Shown: positions 10,291 to 24,040, counted from the first letter of the stretch. The stretch: 64,000 nt of DNA from Apostichopus japonicus (GCF_037975245.1 NC_092577.1:30373898-30437897), one strand, 5' to 3'. Translations and numbers: made by a program. The notes: generated by a model not told the origin, from the sequence alone.

Positions 10291-13194
10291 CATACGTTCT
10301 TTGTTGATAACCTTCGTCTATAAGCTGTTATATATTATCTAGAGGAAATACTAACATTATCTTACATACTTAATGCTCGTCCAATGTAGATGATTACAAT
10401 TATGGGACGCCATTTGAGGTAGATAACGTAGGCCGGCATATTGAAAACGACCTTCAGGTTTGACTTTGATCGAGTACAGAATTTACGGAATGTACGTTTC
10501 AGTCGTTTACACGATTGCTTATTTTGCTCTGTTACTTTGTTGGCTTATTATGTATTACATCCAACAAAGCTGCTAATAAAGTCCACGAACGTTAAATTTT
10601 AACTTCAAAATTGCAAAAAAATTAGAACAAGAGCCCAACGGCCACTTTGGTTCATTGCTTATAGGGATTATTAAAGAGTTGTAGGTCATCAGCCAATATT
10701 ATTTAGCCCACATGTACCAGCTATTGAACAACAACTGTATTCCAAGTTTGGATACAATCTGAGTTAGGGTCAGGAGTTATTGTAAGCTTTGGGCCCTTCC
10801 CTAAAAATTGGGCACAATAAAATTTTAAAAATCACTCACCAAAGTCCAATTGAATTTTTTATCACGTTAAAATTCTCTATTATCAATATTTCATATTGTC
10901 CCTTGTCATGAAATGAATAGTGACATCCATGAAGTTGAATACCTGAATTTTATAGTTTATGATAACAACACATGCAAAAAAAATTATTCTGGGAACTGAA
11001 AGAAAATATTTGATTTTTATTTTCAATTTTATTGGTTAATATATTCAGTATATATTATTTCAGTAAATACAATTTATTGCTTACAAATCATATCCCTTAA
11101 CACCACCCCCCGCCCACTCCCCTCTCTATAAAGGTATGTACAACCATAAATGACCATTTGTACCATTTCATAACACTATTTTAAAGTTATTAAACAGGCT
11201 TGGTTAACATTATCATGCAGAAAACCAAAGACAGTCAACAAATTGCAGCCAAATAAATTTTCAAAAATATTTCCAAAAAAGGAAAAGACGGAAACTATTC
11301 GAAGAATCAGATTAAAGCAGAAAATAGAAATGCAACCGATCAGTCGGGGTAAACCTTCGCTACCTTCCTTCTCTACTGGGATGTTTTTTGAATGACATGA
11401 AATAACTCGCTCAATTCCCAAATTGTAAAACAATAGGAAACAGTTTTCAACATCTCTGATTACCAAATTTATATTCTAAAAATCAGAATTTAATCATTTA
11501 TTTTCTTTGAGAGGATGACTAAGAAAGAAAAGAAGGAGATGTGAAAAAATTTTCATCTCAGAAGAATTCTAGGCTTCTCTCTGACTGATATGTGAAGTCT
11601 TGGAAGATGGAAGGAATGGAGGAAGAACGAGAGGCAGGAATTGGTGATAATGTATACGTGATGCAGAGTTGAAAGCATAATCAGTGAAAAACTACACTTT
11701 GAGCTGGAAAAACAAAGATGATATTTCAGTTAGATCTAAACACACAGACACATTGAAATCCCAAAATAGACATCAATATTTATGGCAGGGGCAAAAATCT
11801 ATCCCAAACTCCACCCCCCTACTCCCTCCTCCTCATCTGAAACTGTTTCGGCATTCAAAGTTTGCCACAATTTATAAATTTTGAGAAGAGGTACAGCAGC
11901 TTCTAGTTAACATGATTAATGCGATTATAATTACGGGAACTAATTGCACCTTTCTACAAGTATAAGAAAATAATTCACACTGTTCTATATTGTAATTTAA
12001 TAAAGTAATCAACAGTTTTAAAGACACACAGCTAAAACTGTACCTTGGACAATGATTCCCTAAATCCTGAGATAGGGTTTCGGGTGAAGGGGGGGGGGGG
12101 AAGGGGGAGAGAGGGGTATGTGACGTTCTCCGACAGCCCATCATTTTTCAAATGTCTGCATTTTGTTATTCCAAGACAAGAGTCACCCCCATCCCTGCCT
12201 TTCCCTTTCCCTTCCCCTCCCCCACCCCCTCCCCCACACCAAACTATTGGTTACCACACCATTATCAACTCTGTTGAATAGATCCTCTACGCTGTTCTCA
12301 ACCAACAAAATCCAAGTGCCCCAAATGCCAAGTATCCCTTTAATTGCAATTTATTAGACTTTACGTTCATGCGTTTATAAATTCTGCATGCACTGGGTTC
12401 AACTAACAAGCAAGTCTTCCTTTAGGCCATATACTGTATGTTACCAGCTCAGCATAATATCTCTCGACAAACAGAAAGATACTAAAATCCTCTATAAACC
12501 CAAGAAATTTTCTTCCATCATAGACACAATTTTTCTCTTTCAGAGCCACTCACAAGTAACAATCTGCTCACGGCTACAAAAAACTAAAGTAATATTAGTC
12601 GGTAGATTTTTAAGGCTGAAAACTGGACTAAAAGGTAGTGGATTTAATTCAAGTCTCAAAAACAGATCCCCCCCCCCAAATTTGGGAAACAAATTTGTTG
12701 ATGTCGTTCTCAATATATTTCACGGCACAAGATTTACGTTCACAAAATCTACAGGCTTTATGTGAAGTTGTTTATATTTAACAAGAAAGTATGGGATTCA
12801 GAAACTAGAACTTCATTTCAATGTGAATAGGTTAGGATATTTACCAGAATTAGAGGGACTTAGTCTTTTCTTTTTTTAAAGAACTATATACACTCAATTT
12901 CGAGGTCAAGATTGAGGGAAAATTTTCTGATTCACTCTGCAAAAATTTGGTCTTTGAATTGTCTCCTAATAACTTAAAATAATTCAAAATTCAATATCCC
13001 CATTTGATTCTCTTCTTTATAAATGACTTTGAATATATATGCTTTTCTTTTCACAAATTTGTACATAACTTCAAATTCCTGGGACTTTAATTTTCCATTT
13101 CTAGGATAATTGATGTTCATGAAAGCTATGATAATTTCAGCAAACCTTGTTGCATTATGTTATATGTTATGTTATAACTTATGCATGGCAATGC
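10291..13194. other. No recognisable gene
   Basis: AT-rich, with G-rich (about 12084-12116) and C-rich (about 12184-12240) tracts and a C run near 12667. Open frames are short and unlike any family I recognise. Confidence 0.55.
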
Positions 13195-13440
13195 ATGGTT
13201 ATGGTTATGCAGTGGTTAACGCCGCTGCCTTTCAATCATAAGGTCCCGAGTTCGAGTCACTCCAAGATTAATGTATGTCGTCCAGTTACAGAGTTGTTGG
13301 CAATTGACAATTCATAATCATGGACGTTAAATATGAATGTAAGAGACTGACTTCGGTCAGCTTGCGGCTGATAAGCCAATGATGGCTTCTTCGCGAGTTC
13401 CTGCTTGTAGGAGGATCTAATATACACACAAAATACATAC
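13195..13440 (+). repeat. tRNA-derived SINE-like element
   Basis: The 5' part (13200-13265) is tRNA-like: GCAGTGGTTAACGCC resembles the D-arm/box A region and GAGTTCGAGTC resembles box B. A non-tRNA body follows with the small foldback GCTTGCGGCTGATAAGC. The 3' boundary is approximate. The tRNA-head-plus-body layout is that of a SINE. Confidence 0.6.
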
Positions 13441-14986
13441 CTGCATGTTTTGTTTTTTTCCTTATTAACAAAACCGCTATGATTAATTAATTTAAGCTCA
13501 ATTAAACACCTTTTCTCCATCCAGCATATGTTGACACTTTCACTACACATATGCTTAATATACAACACTATTGGACCCATGAAGTATGAAAAATATTAGT
13601 CTTTAATGATTAATAATGATAATAATATGTATCCATACAACAAAAATACACCTTTGTGTAATATTTATATAAATTTACCGACCCTGTTATATCCCTGTTA
13701 TACCTAGACATACATAGACAACAATTATTTTATGTTAAACATATAATTACTATATCTATCAATCAATGCATTATTTAATATCGATATCAATTTCGAGATT
13801 CCGATATATTTCAAGTACCCTCTACAAATGTCATCTTTGTTGAGGGAAGGGTACAATTTCATTTCGATTAGGTCAGTCGTTGCTCATCCGAGCACCTGTA
13901 ACAATGGCTACTTAGGTTACCTGGGTTTTTCCTTCATTTAATATACCAGCTCAAAGTTTAGTTTATCTGTATCGATATCGGGGTACTGATGTTGGCTGGG
14001 GTTTCTTCTCCATTTAATAATATACTGTAGTTTACCTCAAAGCAATGGAGGGGGGGCAGGGCGGGGGGAGGTTATTATCTATCTCACAGGCCACTGGCGT
14101 TGGGCTGGGTTTCTCTCTCCTTTCAAAATGTAAGATCATAACTTATCAGTGCCTACAGTTACCGATGCTAACTTGGCAGCTCAGAGGTTTCAAGTCTGAT
14201 CAATCCTGAATCTGGTATTTAATCATCTATGCAGCTAAACAGCTTTGGTCATGTCAAATAATGCCTTAAATTCTAAATAATTAGGCCTTTTTAATTTATA
14301 GCAAATTATGGCGAAAAATTAGATTTTCATGTCTGTATGAAACCAGAGTCTTCTACTTCAAATCCAAACTATCCAAATGAATGATCGAAAAAAATTATTA
14401 TGGTAAGCCATGATTCTGTCACCACTGAGGAATGAAAAGGGGGGGGGGGAAGGGGAGGGAGGGGATGATACCGCACAGAACGACGACCGGTTAACGTGTT
14501 TTGGAGGCTTTGGAAGAGCCAGAACATACACAAACAGCGTCTACCAGCAGCATTTACCACGGCGGCCTAACTCACAGAAGAAGCAGTAAAGTGAAACAAA
14601 AATAATTAGCGCCTCAATATGCTAGCTGGAGCAATAATGGTCACCTATGTTGAAATGTTTACACCCTCCTCTGATGCTATCATCCCCCAGAAGTGTTAGT
14701 TTATGGAGATCCTTTCCTAAATTCAGCTTCAGGACTGCATTGTCCTGGATTAGCTATATTTCTACGGGTTAATTCGAACAGTGGGAATTTTTCCGACGGC
14801 AACGCTTAGGGCTTTAACGTTCAAGAGCGCAACAAATGGATGAGCTTTAGTAGGTGTCGGTCAACTGAGATAAAAGAAGAAGAATAGCCATGTTGGTCAT
14901 TTTCTGGTAATGTAAAACATACGGCAATTCAGCGTTTCCCCAAATCACAGCATCCATCAGATATTAACTGCTGAAGTGTTCTTAAC
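13441..14986. other. No recognisable gene; weak internal repetition
   Basis: A loose motif of the form CTGGGTTT-TTCTCC-TTTAATA recurs near 13920, 13995 and 14105. A G-rich run is at 14438-14466. No exon is seen. Confidence 0.45.
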
Positions 14987-15607
14987 TTAAAGCAGCATTT
15001 TGCGTCCTTTTCTATGATTTTTCTCAACCTCACTGATTCCACTTTGCCATAACGACATACATAACTAGCTAATCTATTTATATTTTACTTCAAATGGTGG
15101 CATAAAAGTCGAAAAAATTGCAACTTTCAACTTTGTTCTCCAAGATATTTTCCGTTGGGATCCCATTAAACCTCGCCCATAATATGAATATTTAAACACT
15201 ACGAACTTCATTGACAGATACGTAATATAACACCACGCTTGATTTGTGTACAGTCTATATGGCAGTTGTACCAGGAAGTTGCATAACAACTCCCTGGTAC
15301 AACCAACGCGAAGTCTTGAATCTATTTTTAGCAACGGCTCATAACTAAACCAGCATCTCTGATTGGTTGAATTCAAACTAGTGGGTTTGGCGGAATTGTA
15401 TGCGATTAATTTTAACTGTGAAATTTGTCGAGGACACTCTTCTCATTTATCGACATAAATCGTTAATTACTCGCTAATTAACGCTCTTGGCAGGGTGAAA
15501 CTTGGATGGTATCTTAGATTGCTGTTTTATGATTGATACATGTAAAAAAATCGATGCACATGTTAAAAAAGTGGAAAAAAGCGACCCAACGCAAAATGCT
15601 GCTTTAA
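14987..15607. mobile_element. TTAA-flanked inverted-repeat element, 621 bp
   Basis: The left terminus TTAAAGCAGCATTTTGCGT (14987-15005) is repeated exactly in inverted orientation at 15589-15607, and both outer ends are TTAA. Near the centre is a 17-bp hairpin (15265-15303). No transposase is encoded, so it is a non-autonomous piggyBac-like MITE by end structure. Confidence 0.8.
15265..15303. repeat. 17-bp hairpin at the centre of the TTAA element
   Basis: GTTGTACCAGGAAGTTG and CAACTCCCTGGTACAAC pair with one mismatch around the loop CATAA. The CTCCCTGG core is shared with the hairpin at 2117-2150. Confidence 0.75.
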
Positions 15608-15898
15608 GCGTGAAAGCAACGTAGGGTTTTCGGTAAATTTCGTAAGGCAGAAGGTTGAGTTGAAACTGTTTGCTTCCATCGAAAGATTATTTACTTGTTT
15701 GACCAATGGCGTGTGTCGGTTGTAAGGGATCTGATAAAATCTGCAGGGACAAAAATAAAGAAAAAAACAGAAATAAATATTACATAATTAACAGGCAGTG
15801 TACAGTTGGGGTGCTCAATTATGCGTGAATATTATTTAAAATAAAAATTAAATTATACTGTTAGCAAACTGCTTATCCACTATAGAGCCTGTGTAAGA

Positions 15899-15958
15899 GA
15901 ATGTGTAAAAGTAAGTTGGCCTGACGTTTCGATCCTAGCAGGATCTTCTTCAGAGGCT
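15899..15958 (+). repeat. Dispersed repeat fragment, copy 1
   Basis: About 60 bases, including TTTCGATCCTAGCAGGATC and TCTTCTTCAGAGGC, recur with changes at 42561-42624. GATCCT-AGCAGGATC is itself a small inverted repeat. Confidence 0.7.
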
Positions 15959-17224
15959 GAATGACAAGTAACAGTAACAGAAGGGACAAAAACACGCACA
16001 GCATACAGACAGGTTAATGAGCATGGTGAACACAAAAGAGAAAGATGTAAGAGGATTAGTACACAAGGGATGGAGAGAAGAAAGAAAGATTAATATTATT
16101 TAAACGGCTTGGTGAGAGAGTCACAACCTTACAACTCAAAAACGCAGTTTCAATATCTCTCTTATTGCGATCAATTTCTTCTGGGTGTTTTTCTTCTTTT
16201 TCTTCCTCTTCGTATTCTTTGCGCTATTCATATTCATATCTTGATCACCTATGACAAAGTGCTCAAAATAAATCAACATTACATAAAAACAAACCACACA
16301 CACACAAGAAAAATATTTAAAAAATTATATGACTCCATCTCCCGAGTGGTTTGACATTTTCTTCCTGTTGCATGCTTGCCTTCAGCAGTACTTTAATTTA
16401 GTTTGTTAAAATGAGCTAGATCAGTAAATAATGGTTTTGTTAAATAAAAATAATGTTACCCCTGTCATGCCCTCGGACATCCGAGGGCCTGCCACGCCGG
16501 CCACCTACGGGTGAGGCGCATGACCGACCGTCATCTTCAACCCGAGGCGGTCGGCCGAAAAGGGTAAACACATTTAAACATGCCATAAAATATGCCGTTT
16601 CATTTTTTGTTTGTAATTTAGCCCACTCTGAGACAAAATATACCCACAAATTGACAGCGCTGGAACAATCAACCACCGTTAATCAATCACGCCCGAACCC
16701 TTAGACGGACGTGGTTGTCAATGAAGCTCTAACAGGAATCAAATTATCTCTTTAGATGCCTGTCACATGACAGAAGCATGGAAATACCCAAGGGGTTAGC
16801 AGCACCTGGGAACCCAGGTAGGAGTGAGAGAACAAGAGAGACAAAGGCAGAAGAGGCGGAGAGCTGCTCTTGGCAAAATGTCAACGCTCTAGAGTAGCCA
16901 TCTCAAAGTTATATTATGAGTAGTAGCATTGATTTGTAAGTTGACTACATCTGGCATGTTTTTATCTTACTTGTTTCATATAAGAAAGCATGCAGACGAC
17001 TTCATCAAAGTTTTTCTTCATAAAGTATGTTAAAGAGAGGAAGAAATCTTGCCGATACTTTGAAGTAAACATCCACATGAAGAGAATGATAGGTGATATC
17101 GCGTCGATGACGGGTGGAAGGGGAATTTGGATCAAAGAAAGTAGGTGACAAATAATAACCGAAACATAGATCGAAATGTTGAATTTTGCCTGTTGACGTA
17201 AGGAAAATTCACTGACCAATGACA
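15959..17224. other. No recognisable gene; GC-rich island inside
   Basis: Mostly AT-rich. 16455-16560 is markedly GC-rich and contains CCTCGGACATCCGAGG (a 7-bp stem) and two GGTCGG-type inverted pieces. No protein family is recognised on either strand. Confidence 0.5.
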
Positions 17225-17755
17225 TGTGGTCTGGACTGTATGTGAGTTAATATGTATGTCTGAATGTGAGTGAGTCTATCTGACTGTATGTTAGTGATCT
17301 ATGTCTGTATGTGAGGGAATCCATCTGTCTGTATGTGAATCTATCTGTCTCTACGTGCGTGAGTCTGTCTGTCTGTACATGACTGAATCTGTCTGTCGGA
17401 ATGTGAGTGAATCCATCCATCTGTAGGTGAGTCTATCTGTCTCTATGTGAGTGAGTCTATCTGTCTGTACATGACTGAATCTGTCTGTCGGAATGTGATC
17501 CTATCTGTCTGTATGTGAGTGAATCCATCCATCTGTATGTGAATCTATCTGTCTGTATGAGAGTGAATCCATATGTCTGTATGTGAGTGTATCTGTCTCT
17601 ACGTGAGTATTAAAGTCTATCTGTATTTACTTGAGTGAATCTGTCTTTCTGAATGTGAGTCTATCTGTCTGTATGTGAATATATCTGTCTCTATGTGAGT
17701 ATTAAAGTCTATCTGTCTGTACGTGAGTGAATCTGTCTGTCTGAATGTGCTAAGA
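17225..17755. repeat. Degenerate CTGT/ATGTGAGTGAATC array
   Basis: Variants of ATCTGTCTGTATGTGAGTGA repeat for about 530 bases, with unit lengths near 16-32 and many substitutions. Confidence 0.9.
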
Positions 17756-18879
17756 CGGGTTTTCAGCTAACAGTGTATTGGAATATTTTGCTGTTAATTA
17801 TAAGTTTTGCATTGTTCGCTTACAGATTTTCCCTTTGATGGTCAAGCGAGCGTGGTCAAAGTCCAAACTCGAGGCAAAATGCAGCTCCATAATAGCTGTC
17901 ATAGAGCTAGGGTTCAATAAAGGTATCATAAGTGTCAGGTTCCCAATAACGTGGCTATCTTTTCTGTCAAACAGACCCCCCCCCCAAAAAAAAAAACACC
18001 TCCCAAATATGCTGGATTATTATATTTCGTGGGATTTCGCTATAACTTCGGAAAAACTTTGGCGGTTGCACTTTGGCATTTCATATTTGGAGAGTTTAGG
18101 GAATCGGTCAAGGGAACGTGACTGACAGAAGGATATTTTCCAAAGCTCTTCACCTGGACGACAAGGTAGCTGATAGATTCCGAGTCGACAACAAGAATTT
18201 AATCTTTTAAGTTATTCAGTTTTGAAAGTCTAAACTCTCAGAGGGGAAGACTATACCAAGGCCATTTATATTTAAGAAGATTGGAAGTCTTTGAAATCCA
18301 ACTTTCTCAAAATCAATCGATGCACACGACACTCGTCATAAACATTTCATAAAACCAAATATATTCAAGGGGTACTTTTTTCCAAGACAATAACAAACCC
18401 TAACTGGCATCGTAAACACTCAAATGTTCTCCTAAAATGGGGAAAACATTACAACATGACGGAATTAAGTACCACGGTACAATAGCCACTTTAGTCTTAG
18501 GAAGATGAAAAAAATCAACAACAAAATAATCAAGCTATAAGGGAAGAAAAAAGGGAAGGGCAGGGAATTACAATCTATTTCAAAAGCAATTGCTATTTTA
18601 AAGCATAATTGTGATGATTATAAACATTATTCATTTAGCTCTCATACAACATCATTTTTTGATGGACAAACCTTTAACACTGGTATACTAGTACAGACCA
18701 ATATTAACAATGTACAACTTTGACATGATACAGAGTACAGATCAATCTACAATATTTTTTCCATCCCTTATTCACAGACTCTGATTGGCTGATTAGGTAT
18801 CATTTTTTGACAATCTACAAAACAGAGCTATTTGTGTAGGTGGCTCTTCAAACAGTTTAACAGTGTTGACGGAATGCAA
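17756..18879. other. No recognisable gene
   Basis: A C-then-A run is at about 17977-17997. No coding exon or repeat structure is visible. Confidence 0.55.
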
Positions 18880-19830
18880 CATGTCGACTAATGCAACATG
18901 TTGACATATGGTATTGACAATAAGCAACATCACGATATATGGAACATGTTGAAATATAGAACTGACAAAATGCAACATGCCCACCTATGCAACATGCTGA
19001 TGTACGGTATAGACGTCATGCCCACCTATGCAACATGCTGACATATGATATTGACAACAAGCAACATTATGATATATGCAACATGTTGAAATATGGTATT
19101 GACAACATGCAACATGCCCACCTATGCAACATGCTGATGTACGGTATAGACGTCATGCCCACCTATGCAACATGCTGACATATGATATTGACAACAAGCA
19201 ACATTATGATATATGCAACATGTTGAAATATGGTATTGACAACATGCAACATGCCCACCTATGCAACATGCTGATGTACGGTATAGACGTCATGCCCACC
19301 TATGCAACATGCTGACATATGATATTGACAACAAGCAACATTATGATATATGCAACATGTTGAAATATGGTATTGACAACATGCAACATGCCTACCTATG
19401 CAACGTGCTGATGTACGGTATAGACGTCATGCCCACCTATGCAACATGCTGACATATGATATTGACAACAAGCAACATTATGATATATGCAACATGTTGA
19501 AATATGGTATTGACAACATGCAACATGCCCACCTATGCAACATGCTGATGTACGGTATAGACGTCATGCCCACCTATGCAACATGCTGACATATGATATT
19601 GACAACAAGCAACATTATGATATATGCAACATGTTGAAATATGGTATTGACAACATGCAACATGCCCATCTATGCAACGTGCTTGTTTTGTCACCTATGC
19701 AACATGTCACCTATGCAACATGCTGACATATGATATTGACAACAAGCAACATTATGATATATGCAACATGTTGATATATGTATTGACAACATGCAACATG
19801 CCCATCTATGCAACGTGCTTGTTTTGTCAG
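18880..19830. repeat. 137-bp minisatellite, about six units
   Basis: A 137-bp unit repeats almost identically from about 18985 to 19830, with unit starts near 18987, 19124, 19261, 19398, 19535 and 19672. A diverged leading unit starts at 18880. The unit is built from the submotif TATGCAACATG(C/T)TGA. The last units are shortened and carry TGCTTGTTTTGTCA. 137 is not a multiple of three, so the open frame in each unit is not a repeat protein. Confidence 0.95.
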
Positions 19831-22800
19831 GAAGTAGACTATACAACTCTGAATTCTGTATGAACACAATCTGCGAGTATTATCTATCATAACCAACATA
19901 AGTTCATTTCTAGCCTAGACATAATTATTCCGCTCAACTTTGAATATAACTACAGAAGGGGTTCCCCCCCCCCCCCCGGGCTCTCACCAGATGATGCACA
20001 ACGTATGTGAAGGGAATTGTTACAAACGAGTTATAGCAAAGATCTTTTCGCAGATTAATTCCGCAGATCTTACGTACTCATCCGAGACATAAGCTGCTCT
20101 TCAAACCCACCCGCAGATTCGTGAAGAATCTTCAATAACACAGAGTACGGGGAGAACAGTACTTCAGCAAACCCCATGTTTGCTCTCCTCCTTAGAAAGC
20201 GTGGAATGTTTCGGAGAGGCAATACCGTAGAAAAATACCTCTTATTAGCTTCTAAAGCAATAAATGTCCAAACAGACCCCCTCTCAAGTGCCACATTCGG
20301 TTGATATATTTCGCCAAAAAAAAATTCTCGAAACATGACAGAAGATGAGAGTCTTCGAGAGATATTTACGGCAAATATCTCTAGATCCACACAAACGAAC
20401 TTGGAGAAGAAGAAATCGTTTCATTGACAAGAGTCGTAAACATTAGTTAATATATACATGGTACTCCCAGTTCCATCTCGCGGTTGACATTTTCCCACAA
20501 AATGGACAGAAGATGTAAACGTTTTTTTTTTAACAATGTTCTAAAACTGTAAGACGTCCTGGTTAGACGTCCTCCAGTCCATTAGAGTGAAATAAGTGTC
20601 ACCTTTCTACTTCAAACTCAAAGAGGATTTATTTTAACTTTTCTCTCACCGCATCCCTCTAATTTGAAACGACAGACAGATCTATTTATTGAAATGTCAC
20701 AAATTGAAGCGAGATCTTAACAAAACTTTTATCTATTCACAATAATGGGGGGGGGGGGAGGGGGTAAAAAAAGGTCGCCGCCCCATTTTTCATATTTTCA
20801 ACACTATTGCAGTTTCTGCTTTTTTGAAAGATATTACTAAATACCGTATTTTTATTTCTAAATCCACTGTATTCATCATCTACAGATCTATGAAATTTTA
20901 TGATATATTGTAACCCACCCTTCAGATCACCGAGGACTGGGAAACTGTACAGTGAAGGTGGGAGATGATATATTCTATAATTAGAGATGTAACAACCACG
21001 GGTTCTGGATATATCTGATCGTATGCAAAATGGCCATGCAATACTCAGAAGGACAAGATTACTACAATTCAATTGGAATTACTATGCAACAAGTATTGAC
21101 CGGCCTTGTAGAAACAGAGTCCTTACTCATATGTGTACGAATGCAATACAGAATGCAATTGACACAATGAGATTTGTATAAACCAAGGAATGGGCATTGC
21201 CTTCCAAGGTCATGTTTAATTGCAATGTTTGCATTCTTATTGTCACTTACAACAATTTTGTTTCCACTCTACCCGCCATCCCTCCCCCCAACCCCCTGGC
21301 CACCTCAAAACAACTTGACTTCAATACACAAGCCGTCACCGCTCGTCAAGATTTCTCAATCTTGACTAACCCTTTAACGTTTGGCATATCATCAATACTA
21401 TTGCACCAAACCAAGCAAACGATAAGCAGCCTCGTTTGCCATTTGAAACCAAAACCGTGAGTTAGTCTTGAGAGTGTAAAATTCCGTGGAAAAGCATCCA
21501 TCAATGTACCTAGGTGTATGCCTCTCACGGGACGACATGACAATCCTCGGCGCAGCTAAGAACGATAATCTCAAACGTCAAAGCCGCTGTCTTTTCTATA
21601 CAAACTGGGAATCACTGGACCGTTATTCCCGTTATTAAAGTTATTCGGACTGAGTCGTCGTCGGAAAAATTTAATGGAGCATTCATCGTTAATGTCCAAT
21701 TAGTTCCAGAAGCACTAACCACTTCAGCAAACATTTGATAGTTCAGTTCAGCATGAACGGGGATACCGTCCACAGACACAGAGACAATTCTCTGTTTTTT
21801 TTGTCTGTCTTTCTCTCCGTATGTCTGTTTGTCTGTGCATTTGCTTGCGCTCTGTGGTGTACAATACCGAGAACAAAACCAGAGATTTGTTTGTTTGAAC
21901 GTCAATCATTCACCAAACCGAACAGAATTTTCACATAATAAAAACGTAAATATTGCAACTGATCTCATTTTGGACACCCTTATAGACATATCTTCACCAA
22001 ATGAAGATAAGGGGTTGTCGGCATTTGTGCACTGCTCACCGTTCACACACGGAACACTTCAAAAGTAGGAAGCTGCAGGGCTTGCAGCATCATGCAGCCA
22101 GGCTCCGTATGCATAGGTTCCACACAATAGGCACACTGAAGGTCTGCAGTGATAAATCCCTTAAATTGTTTGAAATTGACTCATTCTAGCTGTAACATTA
22201 TTTGCAGCTTTTTGTCCTTGACACAGTCTAGTGCCCTCAATACTTTTTATTATTTTTTTTATTTATTTAGTTTATTATAAAAAATTTTTTTTAAATGTAA
22301 CAAAAAAATCGTCACCCAGGCACTTACATCCACATATCACATCTACCAGCCCACCAGAGTTAGAATTTTCATTACTCCCAACTCGCAAGTATTAATATCA
22401 ATCACTACTGCATGGACGACTGTTTTTAAAAGATATCCTATGCCTACAGTGTATAATAATGTTACTTTGTGAATATTTCCACGTTAAACCACATAATCAC
22501 ATTAAAGTTCTGTAACATTTGTAAGATTTCACACAGAAGACATTTTCATGATTGATTATACCTTTTAGTTTGATTTTTTAAGGACATCCTGCTGGTCAAA
22601 AAATTTCCCATGGTTGAATCAGATTTCAAGATAAACACCCCCAAAAAAGAAAGGGGGATCCTTAAATGTCCTTCTCTACTACCAGTAAAGTACCAACTGG
22701 AAAACTGACACGTCTGGACAGGAGGGGGGGGAGGAGGGGGGGTCAACTAGCTCTGTAAGAATGTCCATCTCTGCAGATTTATACATTACAATTATAAGAG

Positions 22801-23018
22801 TACATTCACAGACAAGGGTGAAGGAATATGTGGCACAAAGTGAAGTGGAGGGAGAGGGGAATGGGGGTTGGAAAGTGAGGGGAGGGCAGATGGGGGAGGG
22901 GGTACCAGGGAAAATGAGAGCTCCATTAAACTATTTAAATTTGTAAACTTCTGAATACACTATCTACGAAACAATATCTGACTTTACTCATTACACACTT
23001 TCTCTTTTGTTTTAATCA

Positions 23019-23020
<2 letters not shown>
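19831..23020. other. No confident gene; one weak candidate exon
   Basis: The region has poly-C/G runs at about 19965, 20747 and 22722. A minus-strand frame at 21780-21612 reads like a compact beta-rich domain but lacks a good acceptor. A longer minus-strand frame at 20390-20070 is not recognisable. Confidence 0.4.

Positions 23021-23075
<55 letters not shown>
23021..23075. repeat. TA dinucleotide tract
   Basis: Pure TA repeat of about 54 bases. Confidence 0.95.
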
Positions 23076-23081
<6 letters not shown>

Positions 23082-23624
23082 TTGTTTTTTTTATTAATAT
23101 TTTTTTACATTTTTTTACAAGACTCATAACCCAGCCACATTCCGCCCAACAGACCACAAGCTCTGTCACTCATCGGCAATTAGAATAATCTCTGATACGG
23201 TTTCGTCTCTGACTCATCGTCTGGTTAACGACCACAGAACTAGTTTACATCCTCTCATTGGATAAATGATGCATTATAAATGATGACGTGACTACGAACT
23301 GACTTTGTTTACCGGGAAAAGATTAAAGAAGACGAATGGGCTTCTGGGAATTTAATCCGTGTAGTACAAAAAAAAGGATGAGGCCTAAACGCTTGAATTA
23401 TGAGCAATCCATACTTTATTGACGACCGCAGTGCTGTCAGTTTCCACCGTAGATGGTTCCCTGATCGCTAGTAAAAATATCTATTGGCTTATCTCTGTTG
23501 GGAGGGCGCTGTCTATATTTGATTTGAAATAAACTGTACAGTTATGAATAGGTCTGAAGTTAACAGACTGAATTGTGAAGTGTTTGTTTGAAATCATACT
23601 CAACAAGACTATCATACATTTGTT

Positions 23625-24040
23625 TGATTTAATTCTCCCCAACCATCATAGCCAAGAAAAAGTATTAACCGTCAGTAAGTCTATCCACTATTTAATTTCC
23701 TTCACATAGCAAAACTAATGTCTACTTTGTCTTGATTTTAATTCTCCTTAACCATCATAGCCAAGAAAAAGAATAAACTAACCATCATTCTATCCACTAT
23801 TTAATTTCCTTCAAAAACCAAAACTAATGTCTACTTTATCTTGGTATAATTCTCCCCAACCATCATAGCCAAGAAAAAGTGTAACTTTACTACTTATTTT
23901 CCTTCACATAGTAAGACTAAGTTCTTCTTTGTCTTAATTAAATTCTCCCTAACCATCATAGCCAAACATAGCATTAATAAACAGCAAACCTACCTATCCT
24001 CAAATTTCCTTCACATTGCAAGATGCCCATCTTATTTTAA
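23625..24040. repeat. Tandem repeat, period about 110 bp, four units
   Basis: The motif AACCATCATAGCCAAGAAAA recurs with small changes, with units starting near 23633, 23744, 23851 and 23943. Each is followed by CTATTTAATTTCCTTCA and a GTCTACTTTGTCTT-like segment. The last unit is shorter and more diverged. Confidence 0.9.

Noticed and set aside
18987-19863. Series of 63-codon open frames in tandem
   Set aside because: The frames repeat because the 137-bp DNA unit repeats; the period is not a multiple of three and each frame stops within a unit.
20070-20390. 106-codon minus-strand open frame
   Set aside because: No recognisable domain, no clear splice sites and no neighbouring exons; not enough to call a gene.
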